Origin: Actinomadura luteofluorescens
GTDB lineage: Bacteria; Actinomycetota; Actinomycetes; Streptosporangiales; Streptosporangiaceae
Length of the DNA stretch: 64,000 nt
Assembly: GCF_013409365.1 (NCBI RefSeq)
Contig: NZ_JACCBA010000001.1
Location: forward strand, 4,774,001-4,838,000
Reading direction: 5' to 3'
The notes beneath the pieces were generated by a model. The model was not told where the DNA came from, ran no database searches, and saw only the letters and a list, made by a program, of their open reading frames with translations. Below are positions 8,409 to 17,211 of this stretch, piece after piece (position 1 is the stretch's first letter; each line of letters begins with the position of its first letter). The position numbers were made by a program, and so were the translations under genes.

Positions 8409-8840
8409 TCAGCCCGTCAGCTCGGGCTTGCCGGAGTCGCCGCGGTGGCGCAGCGCGGTGAAGTCGTCCTTCAGCGTCCTGCGGGTCCGCTTCGCTCCCT
8501 CGATCTTGCGGATGCGGAAGTACCCGATGGCGAGCAGGACCAGGGCGAGGAGCAGGTACACCCCGGCCACGATGAGGAACGCCGCCCAGTGCCAGATGCC
8601 GGCGGCCACCAGCCCGTAGGCGAACGCGATCGACAGCAGGATGACGATCAGCCCGCCGATCAGCGCGGCGATCGTGAACATCACGCTGCCCAGCGCGGCC
8701 TTCTTGGCGTCCGCCTTCAGCTCCAGCTTGGCCAGGTCCATCTCGGCCCTGATCAGGTCGGAGACGCTGCTCGACGCCAGGGCGACCAGCTCGCCGAGGG
8801 ACTTGTCCTCGACGCGCTCGCCCGGTTGTGCCTCGGACAT
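8409..8840 (-). CDS. Putative Actinobacterial holin-X / phage holin family protein
   Basis: 143 residues. The family name refers to a hydrophobicity pattern; this is not phage DNA. VEDKSLGELVALASSSVSDL begins an amphipathic N-terminal helix. Two transmembrane helices (about 53-75 and 82-107) with a tight turn follow, then a basic cytoplasmic tail (RIRKIEGAKRTRRTLKDD). The gene lies 7 bases from the epoxide-hydrolase gene and 13 from nhaA, all on the minus strand, so they are probably one transcript. Role unknown; homologues are conserved next to ephE and acs in actinobacteria. Confidence 0.75.
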   Translation of the reverse strand: MSEAQPGERVEDKSLGELVALASSSVSDLIRAEMDLAKLELKADAKKAALGSVMFTIAALIGGLIVILLSIAFAYGLVAAGIWHWAAFLIVAGVYLLLALVLLAIGYFRIRKIEGAKRTRRTLKDDFTALRHRGDSGKPELTG

Positions 8841-8853
8841 ATGGCTTTTCTCC

Positions 8854-10092
8854 TTAGTCCGGGCGCGCGCGCAGACGCACCCTTCTCCGGAAGACGACGG
8901 CCGCGGCCGCCGAGGCGAGAACGCTCGCGATCAGGACCGCAGTCGTCACTCTCTCGAATTGTGACGGGTCGGTATAGGCCAAACCGCCGATCAGCAGCGA
9001 AACGGTGAAACCCACCCCGGCCAGGAGCGCGACTCCCGCGATCTCGTGCCAGTGCAGATCCTCCCCGAGGGTGGCAAGACCGAGCCGCACGGCCGTCCAC
9101 GCCCCGCCGAGGACTCCCACGAACTTACCGATCACGAGTCCGGCGATCACGCCGAGGGCCACCCGGTCGGTGAACACCGCGCCGAGCTGCGCCGCGCCGA
9201 GGCCCACGCCGGCCGACACGAAGGCGAACACCGGCACGGCCACACCCGCCGAGAAGGGCCGCAGCGCGTGGTCGGCGCGCTCGGCGTTCGTCGGCCGCCC
9301 GTCCGGCGTCTCCTTCGGGCTGGTGAGCATCCCCAGCGCGACACCGGCGACGGTCGCGTGGATCCCGCTGCGCTGCAGGCAGTACCAGGCCAGGACGGCG
9401 ACGGGCACGTACACCCATGGCGAACGCACGCCCCGGTGCTGGAGCAGCCCGTACACCGCGATCAGCGCCACGCTGACCAGCAGTGGCACCCAGTGCAGGG
9501 TGCTCGTGTAGAAGAGCGCGATGATGGTGATGGCTATCAGGTCGTCCACCACTGCCAGAGTCAGCAGGAACGCGCGCAGGGACGCCGGGCATGAGGTGAA
9601 CGTCACGGCGAGCACCGCCAGCGCGAACGCGATGTCCGTCGCCGTCGGGACCGCCCACCCGACGGACGCGCCCGGCGCGCCCGCGCTCACCGCCAGGAAG
9701 ATCAGCGCGGGCACCGCCACGCCGGCCGCGGCGGCGATCACCGGCAGCGCCGCGTCCCGCGGATTGCGCAGCTCGCCGTGCGCCAGTTCCTCGCGCAGCT
9801 CCAGCCCCGCGATGAAGAAGAACACGGCGAGCAGCCCGCTGGACGCCCAGTGCTGCACGTCCATGTGCCCGAGGTGCAGCCAGTGCGGGCTGATCTCGAA
9901 CGTCTGGAGGCTCTTGTAGGCGCCTTCCCACGGCGTGTTGGCCCACACCAGCGCCGCGACCGCCGCGAGCAGCATCACCACGCCGCCGATCGTCTCGGTG
10001 CGGAGCGCACTGGCGACCTGGGTGCTGTAGCGGACGGTGGGACGGAACGGCCACGTCGCTGCAACGCGACGTTTCATGGGCGGGCGCGCCAT
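8854..10092 (-). CDS. nhaA: Na+/H+ antiporter NhaA
   Basis: 412 residues from ATG 10092, chosen because AGGGG sits six bases upstream. The frame stays open 36 codons further upstream without a comparable ribosome site. Family motifs include FFFIAGLELREEL, PTATDIAFALAVLAV and LAVVDDLIAI, the paired aspartates that carry Na+/H+ in NhaA, and GFTVSLLIGGLAY near the end. About eleven or twelve membrane helices are visible. It exchanges Na+ for H+ at the cytoplasmic membrane for pH and salt homeostasis. It is transcribed with the holin-like gene; a strong hairpin separates it from acs upstream. Confidence 0.95.
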   Translation of the reverse strand: MARPPMKRRVAATWPFRPTVRYSTQVASALRTETIGGVVMLLAAVAALVWANTPWEGAYKSLQTFEISPHWLHLGHMDVQHWASSGLLAVFFFIAGLELREELAHGELRNPRDAALPVIAAAAGVAVPALIFLAVSAGAPGASVGWAVPTATDIAFALAVLAVTFTSCPASLRAFLLTLAVVDDLIAITIIALFYTSTLHWVPLLVSVALIAVYGLLQHRGVRSPWVYVPVAVLAWYCLQRSGIHATVAGVALGMLTSPKETPDGRPTNAERADHALRPFSAGVAVPVFAFVSAGVGLGAAQLGAVFTDRVALGVIAGLVIGKFVGVLGGAWTAVRLGLATLGEDLHWHEIAGVALLAGVGFTVSLLIGGLAYTDPSQFERVTTAVLIASVLASAAAAVVFRRRVRLRARPD

Positions 10093-10253
10093 AGAGAGAA
10101 CCCCTGGGAAAGCGGCGGACGTCTGGACAAGGCCACGGCCCGCACAGTCACTACGGGACGTCCCCTTGCCGACCAGACTTCCCGGCGCACCTGATGACAT
10201 TTTACCTGGTTGGCTCGGTGGGGCGGCCCGGCGCCCCCGGCCCGGGCACGGAA

Positions 10254-10290
10254 ACGGCCCGCGCCCGGCGGTGTGCCGGGCGCGGGCCGT
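10254..10290 (-). terminator. Perfect 16-bp hairpin downstream of acs
   Basis: Bases 10254-10269 and 10275-10290 are perfect reverse complements around a 5-base loop. The stem is nearly all G/C. On the minus strand a short TTT follows. It lies 26 bases past the acs stop and upstream of nhaA, so it should end acs transcription. Confidence 0.8.
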
Positions 10291-10315
10291 CGCGACCCCT
10301 GGGGTGCTCGCCGGG

Positions 10316-12283
10316 TCAGTCGTCCGACTTGGCGCTGGGCAGCTTCTCGGAGATGAGGTCCATCACCGTGCTGTCCGCCAGGGTCGTGACGTCGCCGATG
10401 CTGCGGTTCTCCGCGACGTCCCGCAGCAGCCGTCGCATGATCTTGCCGGAGCGGGTCTTCGGCAGCTCCGGAACGATCATGATCTGGCGGGGCTTGGCGA
10501 TCGGGCCGAGGGTCTTGGCGACGTGGTCGCGCAGCTCCCGCAGGAAGTCCTCGCCCTCGACGCCCTCGCCGGCGTCGCCGCGCGGGATCACGAACGCCAC
10601 GATGGCCTGCCCGGTGACCGGGTCCGTCGCGCCCACCACCGCAGACTCGGCGACCTTCGGGTGCGAGACCAGCGCCGACTCCACCTCCGTCGTGGAGATG
10701 TTGTGCCCGGACACGAGCATGACGTCGTCCACGCGGCCGAGCAGCCACATGTCGCCGTCCGCGTCCTTCTTGGCGCCGTCACCGGCGAAGTACAGGCCCT
10801 CGAAACGCGACCAGTACGTCTTCACGTACCGCTCGTCGTCGCCCCAGATCGTGCGGAGCATGCTCGGCCACGGCTCCCGGACCACCATGAACCCGCCGCC
10901 GCCGTCCGGCACCGAGCGGCCCTGGTCGTCCACGACGTCCGCGGCGATGCCGGGCAGCGGGCGCATCGCCGCGCCCGGCTTGCCCTCCGTGACCCCCGGC
11001 AGCGGGCTGATCATGATGGCGCCGGTCTCGGTCTGCCACCACGTGTCGACCACGGGGGTCCGGTCGGCGCCGATGTTCTTGCGGTACCAGACGTAGGCCT
11101 CGGGGTTGATCGGCTCGCCGACCGACCCCAGCACGCGCAGGGACGACAGGTCGTACTGGGCCGGGATGTCGTCGCCCCACTTCATGAACGTGCGGATCGC
11201 CGTGGGCGCGGTGTAGAAGATGGACACCTTGTACTTCTGGATGATGTCCCACCAGCGGCCCTTGTTCGGGGTGTCGGGCGTCCCCTCGTAGATGACGCTG
11301 GTCGACCCGTTGGCGAGCGGCCCGTACACGATGTAGGAGTGGCCCGTCACCCACCCGATGTCGGCCGAGCACCAGTAGACGTCCGTCTCCGGCTTCAGGT
11401 CGAACACCGCCCAGTGCGTGTAGGCGCACTGGGTCAGATATCCACCGCTGGTGTGCAGGATGCCCTTCGGCTTACCCGTCGTACCCGACGTGTACAGGAT
11501 GTACAGCGGGTGCTCGGAGTCCATGGGCTCGGCGGTGTGCTCGTCGCTCTGCCGCTCGACGACGTCGTGCCACCACAGGTCGCGCTCGTTCTCGGCGACC
11601 TGCTCACCGGTGCGGCGCACCACGAGCACGTGCTCGATCGTCGGCGTCTGCGCGACGGCCTCGTCCACGATGCCCTTGAGGTCGGACGGCTTGCCGCGCC
11701 GGAAACCGCCGTCCGCGGTGATGACGACCTTGGCCTGCGCGTCGTCGATGCGCGTCCGGAGGGCCTCCGCGGAGAAGCCGCCGAACACCACCGAATGGGT
11801 CGCGCCGATGCGGGCGCAGGCCAGCATCGAGATCGGCAGCTCGGGGATCATCGGCAGGTAGATCGCGACCCGGTCGCCCTTGCGGACGCCCAGTTCGAGC
11901 AGAGCGTTGGCGGCCCTGTTCACCTCGCCCTGGAGGTCGGCATAGGTGAGGGTGCGGGAATCGCCCGGCTCGCCCTCCCAGTGGAACGCCACCGTGTCGC
12001 CGCGTCCGGCCTCCACATGGCGGTCGACGCAGTTGTAGGCGACGTTCAGCTCGCCGCCTACGAACCACTTCGCGAACGGCGGATTGCTCCAGTCAAGGAC
12101 GTCGTCCCAGCGCTTCGTCCAGGCGAGCCGGTCCGCCTGCTCCGCCCAGAAGCCCAGGCGGTCCTCGGCGGCGCGCTCGTAGGCGTCGGCCTTGACGTTC
12201 GCCGAAGCGGCGAGGTCCGCGGGCGGGGGGAAACGGCGCGTCTCCTGCAGAAGGTTCGACAGTGTTTCTTGGCTCTGGCTCAA
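10316..12283 (-). CDS. acs: Acetyl-CoA synthetase (acetate-CoA ligase)
   Basis: 655 residues from TTG 12283, chosen because AAGGAG lies six bases upstream; a longer reading to 12355 lacks this. It activates acetate to acetyl-AMP and then acetyl-CoA. Motifs: [20 protein letters not shown] (P-loop-like adenylation motif), [24 protein letters not shown], and near the end [14 protein letters not shown], whose lysine is the conserved acetylation-controlled residue in this family. Length matches the usual 650. It is divergent from the Fic-like gene; a CRP-like half-palindrome lies 137 bp upstream. Confidence 0.97.
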   Translation of the reverse strand: MSQSQETLSNLLQETRRFPPPADLAASANVKADAYERAAEDRLGFWAEQADRLAWTKRWDDVLDWSNPPFAKWFVGGELNVAYNCVDRHVEAGRGDTVAFHWEGEPGDSRTLTYADLQGEVNRAANALLELGVRKGDRVAIYLPMIPELPISMLACARIGATHSVVFGGFSAEALRTRIDDAQAKVVITADGGFRRGKPSDLKGIVDEAVAQTPTIEHVLVVRRTGEQVAENERDLWWHDVVERQSDEHTAEPMDSEHPLYILYTSGTTGKPKGILHTSGGYLTQCAYTHWAVFDLKPETDVYWCSADIGWVTGHSYIVYGPLANGSTSVIYEGTPDTPNKGRWWDIIQKYKVSIFYTAPTAIRTFMKWGDDIPAQYDLSSLRVLGSVGEPINPEAYVWYRKNIGADRTPVVDTWWQTETGAIMISPLPGVTEGKPGAAMRPLPGIAADVVDDQGRSVPDGGGGFMVVREPWPSMLRTIWGDDERYVKTYWSRFEGLYFAGDGAKKDADGDMWLLGRVDDVMLVSGHNISTTEVESALVSHPKVAESAVVGATDPVTGQAIVAFVIPRGDAGEGVEGEDFLRELRDHVAKTLGPIAKPRQIMIVPELPKTRSGKIMRRLLRDVAENRSIGDVTTLADSTVMDLISEKLPSAKSDD

Positions 12284-12419
12284 CGCGAACTCCTTGCTAG
12301 CTGAAGCGGGGGTCGCCCGGTATCCCCACTTCACCAGGTAGGTCCCGGTCCCCACAAGGCCGCGATCCCGGTGTCAGGGGGACGGACGCGATCGGCGCTC
12401 ACGGCTCCGGATCCTGCTT

Positions 12420-12435
12420 TGTGATGCCCGACACA
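12420..12435. promoter_or_regulatory. CRP-like site upstream of acs
   Basis: TGTGATGCCCGACACA matches the CRP consensus TGTGA-N6-TCACA at nine of ten positions. It lies 137 bp upstream of the acs start, in the region shared with the divergent Fic-like gene. Acetyl-CoA synthetase genes are CRP targets in several bacteria; control here is inferred only. Confidence 0.35.
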
Positions 12436-12532
12436 ACGGGCCTTCCCACGTCCGGCCCCGGGGAACCGTTTCCGTTCCACGGCCTGGTGGCCCGCTGCGT
12501 GAGCGCTCTGGACGACGGCATAAAGTCAGGCC

Positions 12533-13324
12533 GTGACCGATGCTCTAGCTGATGTTGCGAACCTTCCCGGCGTCGCCGACTCCGTCGACGAGGCGCGCAA
12601 GGCCGTGGACCGGCTGCTCGGCCACCGCGTCCTGCGGCGGCGCAGCGCCGAGGTGTCCACGGAGTCGGCGCTGCGAGGCGCCCGGGCCTCCGCCGTCCTC
12701 GACGGCGCCTCGGTCACGCTGGACGAGCTGCGCACCACCGACCATCCGTCCGACCCCCTCGTGCAGGGGGCGCTACGTGTGTCGGCCGAGCTCGGGACGC
12801 TGACAGAGGTCTGGCGCAAGGCGCCGCGGCAGGCATTGGCGCGCCTGCACGTCCTCGCTGCGGCGGACGCGGTCGACAGCGCCGATCTCGGACGTCCCCG
12901 CTCTGGCGACAGTGTCGTGAAGGACGTTCTCGGATTGGGGGAGCCGCCTTCGCCGTCCGAGGTGGCGGCGCGCCTGGACGTGCTCAGCGGGCTGCTGACC
13001 GAACCCACCAAGGCGCCGGCACTCGTGGTCTCGTCGATCGTGCACGGCGAACTTCTGGCCCTGCGTCCGTTCGGCTGGGGAGACGGGATCGTCGCCCGTG
13101 CCGCACAGCGGCTCACCCTCGTCGCCCGCGGGCTCGACCCCAAATCCCTGGTCGCGCCTGAGGTCGGCCACCTCGAACTCGCCGACGAGTACGCCGAGGC
13201 CCTCCGCGCCTACACGTCCGGTACGTCGGAGGGCGTCGCGCGGTGGATCGTCCACTGCTCCTCGGCCATCGCTGCCGCCGCACGGGATTCGCAGGCGATC
13301 TGCGAAGCGTTCATGCGCGGCTGA
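12533..13324 (+). CDS. Degenerate Fic-like protein (Rv3662c-type position)
   Basis: 263 residues from GTG 12533. Near residue 170 the segment HGELLALRPFGWGDG resembles the Fic active-site loop HPFxxGNGRxxR. Aligned, residues 178-189 read RPFGWGDGIVAR: the catalytic His is Arg178, Asn is Asp184 and the first loop Arg is Ile186. AMP transfer is therefore unlikely. The rest is helical, with no membrane segment. The gene lies between acs and ssd, where M. tuberculosis has Rv3662c as I recall. Databases sometimes label such proteins oxidoreductase, but no nucleotide-binding motif is visible. The Fic relationship is a motif-level inference. Confidence 0.6.
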   Translation: MTDALADVANLPGVADSVDEARKAVDRLLGHRVLRRRSAEVSTESALRGARASAVLDGASVTLDELRTTDHPSDPLVQGALRVSAELGTLTEVWRKAPRQALARLHVLAAADAVDSADLGRPRSGDSVVKDVLGLGEPPSPSEVAARLDVLSGLLTEPTKAPALVVSSIVHGELLALRPFGWGDGIVARAAQRLTLVARGLDPKSLVAPEVGHLELADEYAEALRAYTSGTSEGVARWIVHCSSAIAAAARDSQAICEAFMRG

Positions 13325-13355
13325 GAAGGTCACCTGGTGGGGCCATGCTGGTCTC

Positions 13356-13973
13356 ATGGCGGATCGCATGCACGGACGCCCTGCTGCGCCGACGGAGACC
13401 ACGATCTCGTCGGCGGACTGGGATTCGCGTGACCTGACCGGGGAGCGGCACGACAGCGTCCTCTTCGTGGACGTGGACATGACCGAGGCCAGTGGCACCG
13501 GCGCCTTCTTCACCGACTGCACGTTCCGGGGTGTGCGGTTCAACGCGTCCAGCCACACCGACGGGGCCTTCCTGAACTGCACGTTCGTCCGGTGCGGTTT
13601 CTTCGACGCCGCCTTCACGGGCTGCAAGTTCGTGGGCAGCCTGTTCGACGGCTGCACCTACGACCTGATGAAGGTCAAGGGCGGCGACTGGTCGTTCACC
13701 GGCCTGCCCGGCGCCGACCTGCGACGCGCCACGTTCGCGGACGTGCGCATGCGCGAAGCGGACCTCACCGGTGCCCGCTGCGCCGGAAGTGAGCTGCGCG
13801 GGGTCGACCTCTCGGGGGCGTCCCTGCACAAGGCCGACTTCTCCGGCTGCGACCTGCGCGGCAGCGACCTGTCGTCGCTGGACCCGTTCACCGTCGAACT
13901 GAGGCGCGCGGTGATCGATCCGTACCAGGCGGTCGTCCTCGCTACGGCGCTGGGGCTGGACGTTCGCGAATAG
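13356..13973 (+). CDS. Pentapeptide repeat protein
   Basis: 205 residues from ATG 13356 (ATG 13368 is a possible internal start). From about residue 30 onward, units of A(D/N)Lxx/xFxxC type recur: FTDCTFRGVRF, FLNCTFVRCGFF, FTGCKFVGSLF, then ADLRRATFADVRMREADL and ADFSGCDLRGSDL. These form a right-handed quadrilateral beta-helix. Some members mimic DNA and protect gyrase; others have no known role. The C-terminal 35 residues (VELRRAVIDPYQAVVLATAL) are a helix typical of McbG/Qnr-like proteins. It begins 31 bases after the Fic-like gene on the same strand. Confidence 0.85.
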   Translation: MADRMHGRPAAPTETTISSADWDSRDLTGERHDSVLFVDVDMTEASGTGAFFTDCTFRGVRFNASSHTDGAFLNCTFVRCGFFDAAFTGCKFVGSLFDGCTYDLMKVKGGDWSFTGLPGADLRRATFADVRMREADLTGARCAGSELRGVDLSGASLHKADFSGCDLRGSDLSSLDPFTVELRRAVIDPYQAVVLATALGLDVRE

Positions 13974-14011
13974 GCCTGCGGTGGCCTAACGGGGGTGCCG
14001 TACAACGCGAA

Positions 14012-14034
14012 CGGCGTCCCTGGGCGGGACGCCG
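14012..14034 (+). terminator. Hairpin after pentapeptide-repeat gene
   Basis: CGGCGTCCC (14012-14020) and GGGACGCCG (14026-14034) form a perfect 9-bp stem around a 5-base loop, 38 bases after the stop codon. Likely terminator of the Fic-like/pentapeptide unit. Confidence 0.6.
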
Positions 14035-14674
14035 CCGCTGGACACGTCACACCGGGTTACCAAGCGTGCACCTCATATCCGTTGGATCGGGTCAAGCCCG
14101 TCTCGACGCGCCTCCCGCGGCTGGTCGCGCGTGGGTACCCGGCTGCCGTGCCCGGACACTCGGTCCGTATGACCTGTCTACGCCCTCTTTGTCCAGATGA
14201 CAAGCCCCATTCGGAAACGGCCCAGGGCCCGCCGGGCCGGCGCACAAGGGGGACTACGGTGGCCGCCGGCGCCGGGGGAGGCGTATTCCGGACTTCCGCA
14301 AAACGGTGTTCGGATCGCGAAATTGATCACTCAGGGTGACCATTTCCCTTTGGTCGCCGATCACGCGAAGGCACAGGAAAGATCTTTAGTTCTCCGGTAC
14401 GCTCCCACTCCCGTCCCGTTGCACTTCGCGTGCTCCGGAACGGGGGCCCAGTCGAGGCCGGGCGGCGCCCTGCGCCGGCCGCTCCGGCGGATCGTTGTCG
14501 CCAGGTGCGAAAAATCGCCACGTGCCGGGCGAGTTTGCGGCTCGACGGAACTCTCGACGATCGGGCAGCATATGTTGTATCCGCCTAGACTCGAGCCCGT
14601 GAGTTTGCTTCTTCCATAGAGCGGACTTACACGCGGCTTAGCCCGAACTCCCTGAGACCTTTCTGGGAAAGCGG
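14035..14674. other. Gene-poor leader region before the ssd-tad locus
   Basis: About 640 bp without a convincing coding frame; the frames that stay open lack ribosome sites and recognisable domains. The GC content dips around 14320-14400. An 8-bp imperfect hairpin (GGTGACCA to TGGTCGCC) lies at about 14337-14358. A TAGACT hexamer at 14586-14591 could be the -10 box of the ssd promoter, although no good -35 precedes it. Confidence 0.4.
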
Positions 14675-14797
14675 GCCGGCTCTACCCCCCCGGAGCCGGA
14701 CCGCCCGGCGACCCCCGCTCTCCCCCCCCGGCGGGGGTCGCCCTGTCGTGAGGCGGCCGGGCGGTGGCCCCGGGGATCCATCCCGCGCCACCGCCCG
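14675..14797 (+). other. Three successive inverted repeats in the ssd 5' region
   Basis: Stem 1: CCGGCTC (14676-14682) with GAGCCGG (14693-14699). Stem 2: GGCGACCCCCGC (14707-14718) with GCGGGGGTCGCC (14731-14742), a perfect 12-bp arm. Stem 3: CGGGCGGTGG (14758-14767) with CCACCGCCCG (14788-14797). All have C-rich or A/G loops. They precede the TTATCCACA motif and ssd. They could end upstream transcription or act as a leader structure. Confidence 0.5.
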
Positions 14798-14815
14798 CCC
14801 GCCGCACGGGCGAAG

Positions 14816-14835
14816 TTATCCACAGTTCGCGGAAC
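14816..14835 (+). promoter_or_regulatory. TTATCCACA motif plus covarying mini-hairpin, upstream of ssd
   Basis: TTATCCACAG is followed immediately by TTCGCGGAAC, so that GTTC-GCG-GAAC (14825-14835) can pair. It lies 82 bp upstream of the ssd ATG. An equivalent arrangement occurs 81 bp upstream of the flp ATG at 19370. The 9-mer equals the consensus DnaA box; whether it is used by DnaA or another regulator is unknown. Confidence 0.5.
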
Positions 14836-14897
14836 CCTCTCGCCGCCTCCCGCGCCCGCCGCAAGGTGGATGTCTCCGAACGTCGAAGGAGCATCCG

Positions 14898-15971
14898 ATG
14901 AACCTCGCGGCACTGATCGTCACCGGCGACCCCGCGCTCGCCGACGGCCTCCTGCGCCTCGCCGCCGCCGCGGACGCCCACGCCGAGGTCGCCTACGGCG
15001 CCGATGAGGCGAGACCCGCCTGGACCTGGCCCTCCCTCATCCTCGTGGGCGCCGACATCGCCGAGGACGTCGCCGCCGCCGGCCTCCAGCGCCGCCCCGG
15101 CGTCGTCCTCGTCACCGGCGGCCCCGCCCCCGACGCCTACCGCCTGGCCGTGGAGGCCGGCGCCCAGGACGTCGTCGCCCTCCCCGACCACGAGGACTGG
15201 CTGATCGACGCCTTCGCCGCCGCCTGCGAACCCGAGGGCGGCTGGGCCACCGCCCTCTGCGTCGTCGGCGCCCGCGGCGGCGCCGGGGCCAGCGTCCTCG
15301 CGACCGCGCTCGGCCTCGGCGCGGCGGGCCAGGGCCTGCGCACCCTCCTGGTCGACGCCGACCCGTTCGGCGGCGGCGTCGACCTCCTCCTCGGGCTGGA
15401 GGCGCACGAGGGCGTCCGCTGGCACGACCTCGCCGAGCGCCGCGGCCGCCTCAGCACAGCGACCCTCCGCGAAACGCTGCCCGGCACGGGCGACCTGTCC
15501 GTCCTCTCCTGGCGGCGCGGCGAACCCGTCCCCGTCTCCGAGGAGGCCGTCCGCTCCTTGCTCGACGCCGCCGCCCGCGGCTTCGACCTGGTCGTCGTGG
15601 ACGTCCCCCGCCATCCCGGCGACATCGGCCGCGAGGCCCTGCGCGCCGCCGCCGTCACGTTCCTGCTCGTCCCGGCCGAGGTCCGCGCCACCGTGGCGGC
15701 CGACGGCCTCGCCACCGCCCTCCGCCGCGACACCGCCGACCTGCGCCTCGTCGTCCAGGGCCCCGCCCCGGGCGGCATCACCCCCGACGCGGTGGCGGGC
15801 GTCCTCGGCCTTCCGCTCGCCGGCTCCTTCGACCGCGACCGCCGCCTCCCCACCGCCATCGACTCCGGCGACCTCGAACGCGCCTGCCGCCGCGGCCCCC
15901 TGGCCGACTTCTGCGCCACCGTCCTGGCCGACCTCGCCCTCCAGCCCTACGCCTACCGGGAGGCGGCGTGA
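14898..15971 (+). CDS. ssd: Septum-site-determining/CpaE-like MinD-family protein (Ssd)
   Basis: 357 residues from ATG 14898, preceded by GAAGGAG. The N-terminal 110 residues resemble a receiver-like pseudo-domain. A MinD/ParA-type ATPase domain follows: VVGARGGAGASVLATAL occupies the P-loop place and LLVDADPFGGGVDLLLG is the switch I region. The Walker A lysines are missing (ARGGAGAS instead of KGGxGKT), as I recall for mycobacterial Ssd (Rv3660c). VVVDVPRHPGD is the Walker B-like strand. CpaE-type proteins place Tad pilus machinery at the membrane; Ssd also affects septation in M. tuberculosis. It overlaps tadA by four bases (GTGA). Confidence 0.85.
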   Translation: MNLAALIVTGDPALADGLLRLAAAADAHAEVAYGADEARPAWTWPSLILVGADIAEDVAAAGLQRRPGVVLVTGGPAPDAYRLAVEAGAQDVVALPDHEDWLIDAFAAACEPEGGWATALCVVGARGGAGASVLATALGLGAAGQGLRTLLVDADPFGGGVDLLLGLEAHEGVRWHDLAERRGRLSTATLRETLPGTGDLSVLSWRRGEPVPVSEEAVRSLLDAAARGFDLVVVDVPRHPGDIGREALRAAAVTFLLVPAEVRATVAADGLATALRRDTADLRLVVQGPAPGGITPDAVAGVLGLPLAGSFDRDRRLPTAIDSGDLERACRRGPLADFCATVLADLALQPYAYREAA

Positions 15972-17122
15972 CCGGCCTCTCCAGCGCCGTCCGCGACCGG
16001 CTTGCCAACACGGGCGGCGAAGCCACCACCGGCCGTGTCGCCGCCGCGCTCCGCGCCGAGGAACGCCTGCTGGGCGACCGCGAAGTCCTCGCGCTGGCCG
16101 ACGAGTTACGCGCCGAGTTCGTCGGCGCCGGCCCCCTGGAGCCGCTGCTGCGCTCGCCCGACGTCACCGACGTCCTGGTGAACGGCCCCGACGAGGTCTG
16201 GATCGACACCGGCTCCGGCCTGGTCCGCACCGCGGTGCGCTTCCCCGACGAGGCGACCCTCCGCCGCCTGGCCCAGCGCCTCACCGCCGCCGCCGGCCGC
16301 CGCCTCGACGACGCCTCCCCCTACGCCGACGCCCGCCTCCCCGGCGGCGTCCGCCTGCACGCCGTCCTCCCACCCGTCGCCGCGACCGGCACCTGCCTGT
16401 CCCTGCGCCTGCCCCGCCGCCGCGCCTTCACGCTCGACGAGCTGGTCACGGCCCACACCGTCCCGCCCGAGGGCGCCGACCTGCTGGCCGCCCTGATCGA
16501 GTCCCGGGCGGCCTTCCTGATCAGCGGCGGCACCGGCACGGGAAAGACGACCTTGCTGAGCAGCCTGCTGTCATTGGCGAACCCGTCCGAGCGCCTCCTC
16601 CTGGTAGAAGACTCGGCCGAACTGAAGCCCACCCACCCCCACGTCGTGAGGCTGGAGGCCCGTCCGCCCAACACCGAGGGCGCCGGGGGCGTGACCCTGA
16701 ACGACCTGGTCCGCCAGGCCCTCCGCATGCGCCCCGACCGCCTGGTGGTGGGCGAGGTGCGGGGCCGCGAGGTAGTGGTTCTCCTGCAAGCGTTGAACAC
16801 GGGCCACGAGGGAGGCTGCGGCACCCTCCACGCCAACACCGCAGCCGACGTCCCCGCCCGCCTCGAAGCCTTGGCCTGCGCGGCGGGCCTCACCCGAGAG
16901 GCCGTCCACAGCCAGCTGGCGGCCGCACTGGACGTCATCGTCCACCTGGTCCGCGACCCGGGCGGAGGCCGCCGCCGAGTAGCCGAGATCTGCCTCCTCC
17001 AGCGAGCCCCGAACGGCCTGGTCGGCGTGGTCCCCGCCGTCTCCTTCACCGCCACCGGCGAGACCATCCCCGCCGAGGGCGCGAACGTCCTGACCACTCG
17101 CCTGAAAGCCACCCAGCAATGA
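15968..17122 (+). CDS. tadA: TadA/CpaF family secretion ATPase
   Basis: 384 residues from GTG 15968, overlapping ssd. A PilT/VirB11-type hexameric ATPase that powers Flp pilus assembly. The Walker A is ISGGTGTGKTTLLSSLL with K193; the Walker B region is RPDRLVVGEVRGREVVVLLQ; the His box is CGTLHANTAAD. An N-terminal domain (about 1-150) with VTDVLVNGPDEVWID is typical of CpaF. It works in the cytoplasm with the membrane proteins TadB and TadC encoded downstream. Confidence 0.95.
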   Translation: MTGLSSAVRDRLANTGGEATTGRVAAALRAEERLLGDREVLALADELRAEFVGAGPLEPLLRSPDVTDVLVNGPDEVWIDTGSGLVRTAVRFPDEATLRRLAQRLTAAAGRRLDDASPYADARLPGGVRLHAVLPPVAATGTCLSLRLPRRRAFTLDELVTAHTVPPEGADLLAALIESRAAFLISGGTGTGKTTLLSSLLSLANPSERLLLVEDSAELKPTHPHVVRLEARPPNTEGAGGVTLNDLVRQALRMRPDRLVVGEVRGREVVVLLQALNTGHEGGCGTLHANTAADVPARLEALACAAGLTREAVHSQLAAALDVIVHLVRDPGGGRRRVAEICLLQRAPNGLVGVVPAVSFTATGETIPAEGANVLTTRLKATQQ

Positions 17123-17211
17123 CCGCCCTAACCACTCTCCGCCAAGGGCCACCTGGACCCGCCTGACACCGGCCCCAGAAACCCAGCGCGTAGCCCGCCC
17201 AGGAGGCCCTC

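Noticed and set aside
8409..8840. Phage holin annotation suggesting a prophage
   Set aside because: No phage genes are nearby; the family is a chromosomal actinobacterial membrane protein named for hydrophobicity only.
14197..14619. Open frame of 140 codons before ssd
   Set aside because: No ribosome site or domain; codon composition is unlike the neighbouring genes.
14816..14824. Replication origin suggested by a DnaA box
   Set aside because: Only two widely separated boxes occur and no dnaA, dnaN or AT-rich unwinding region is near; a regulatory element is more likely.
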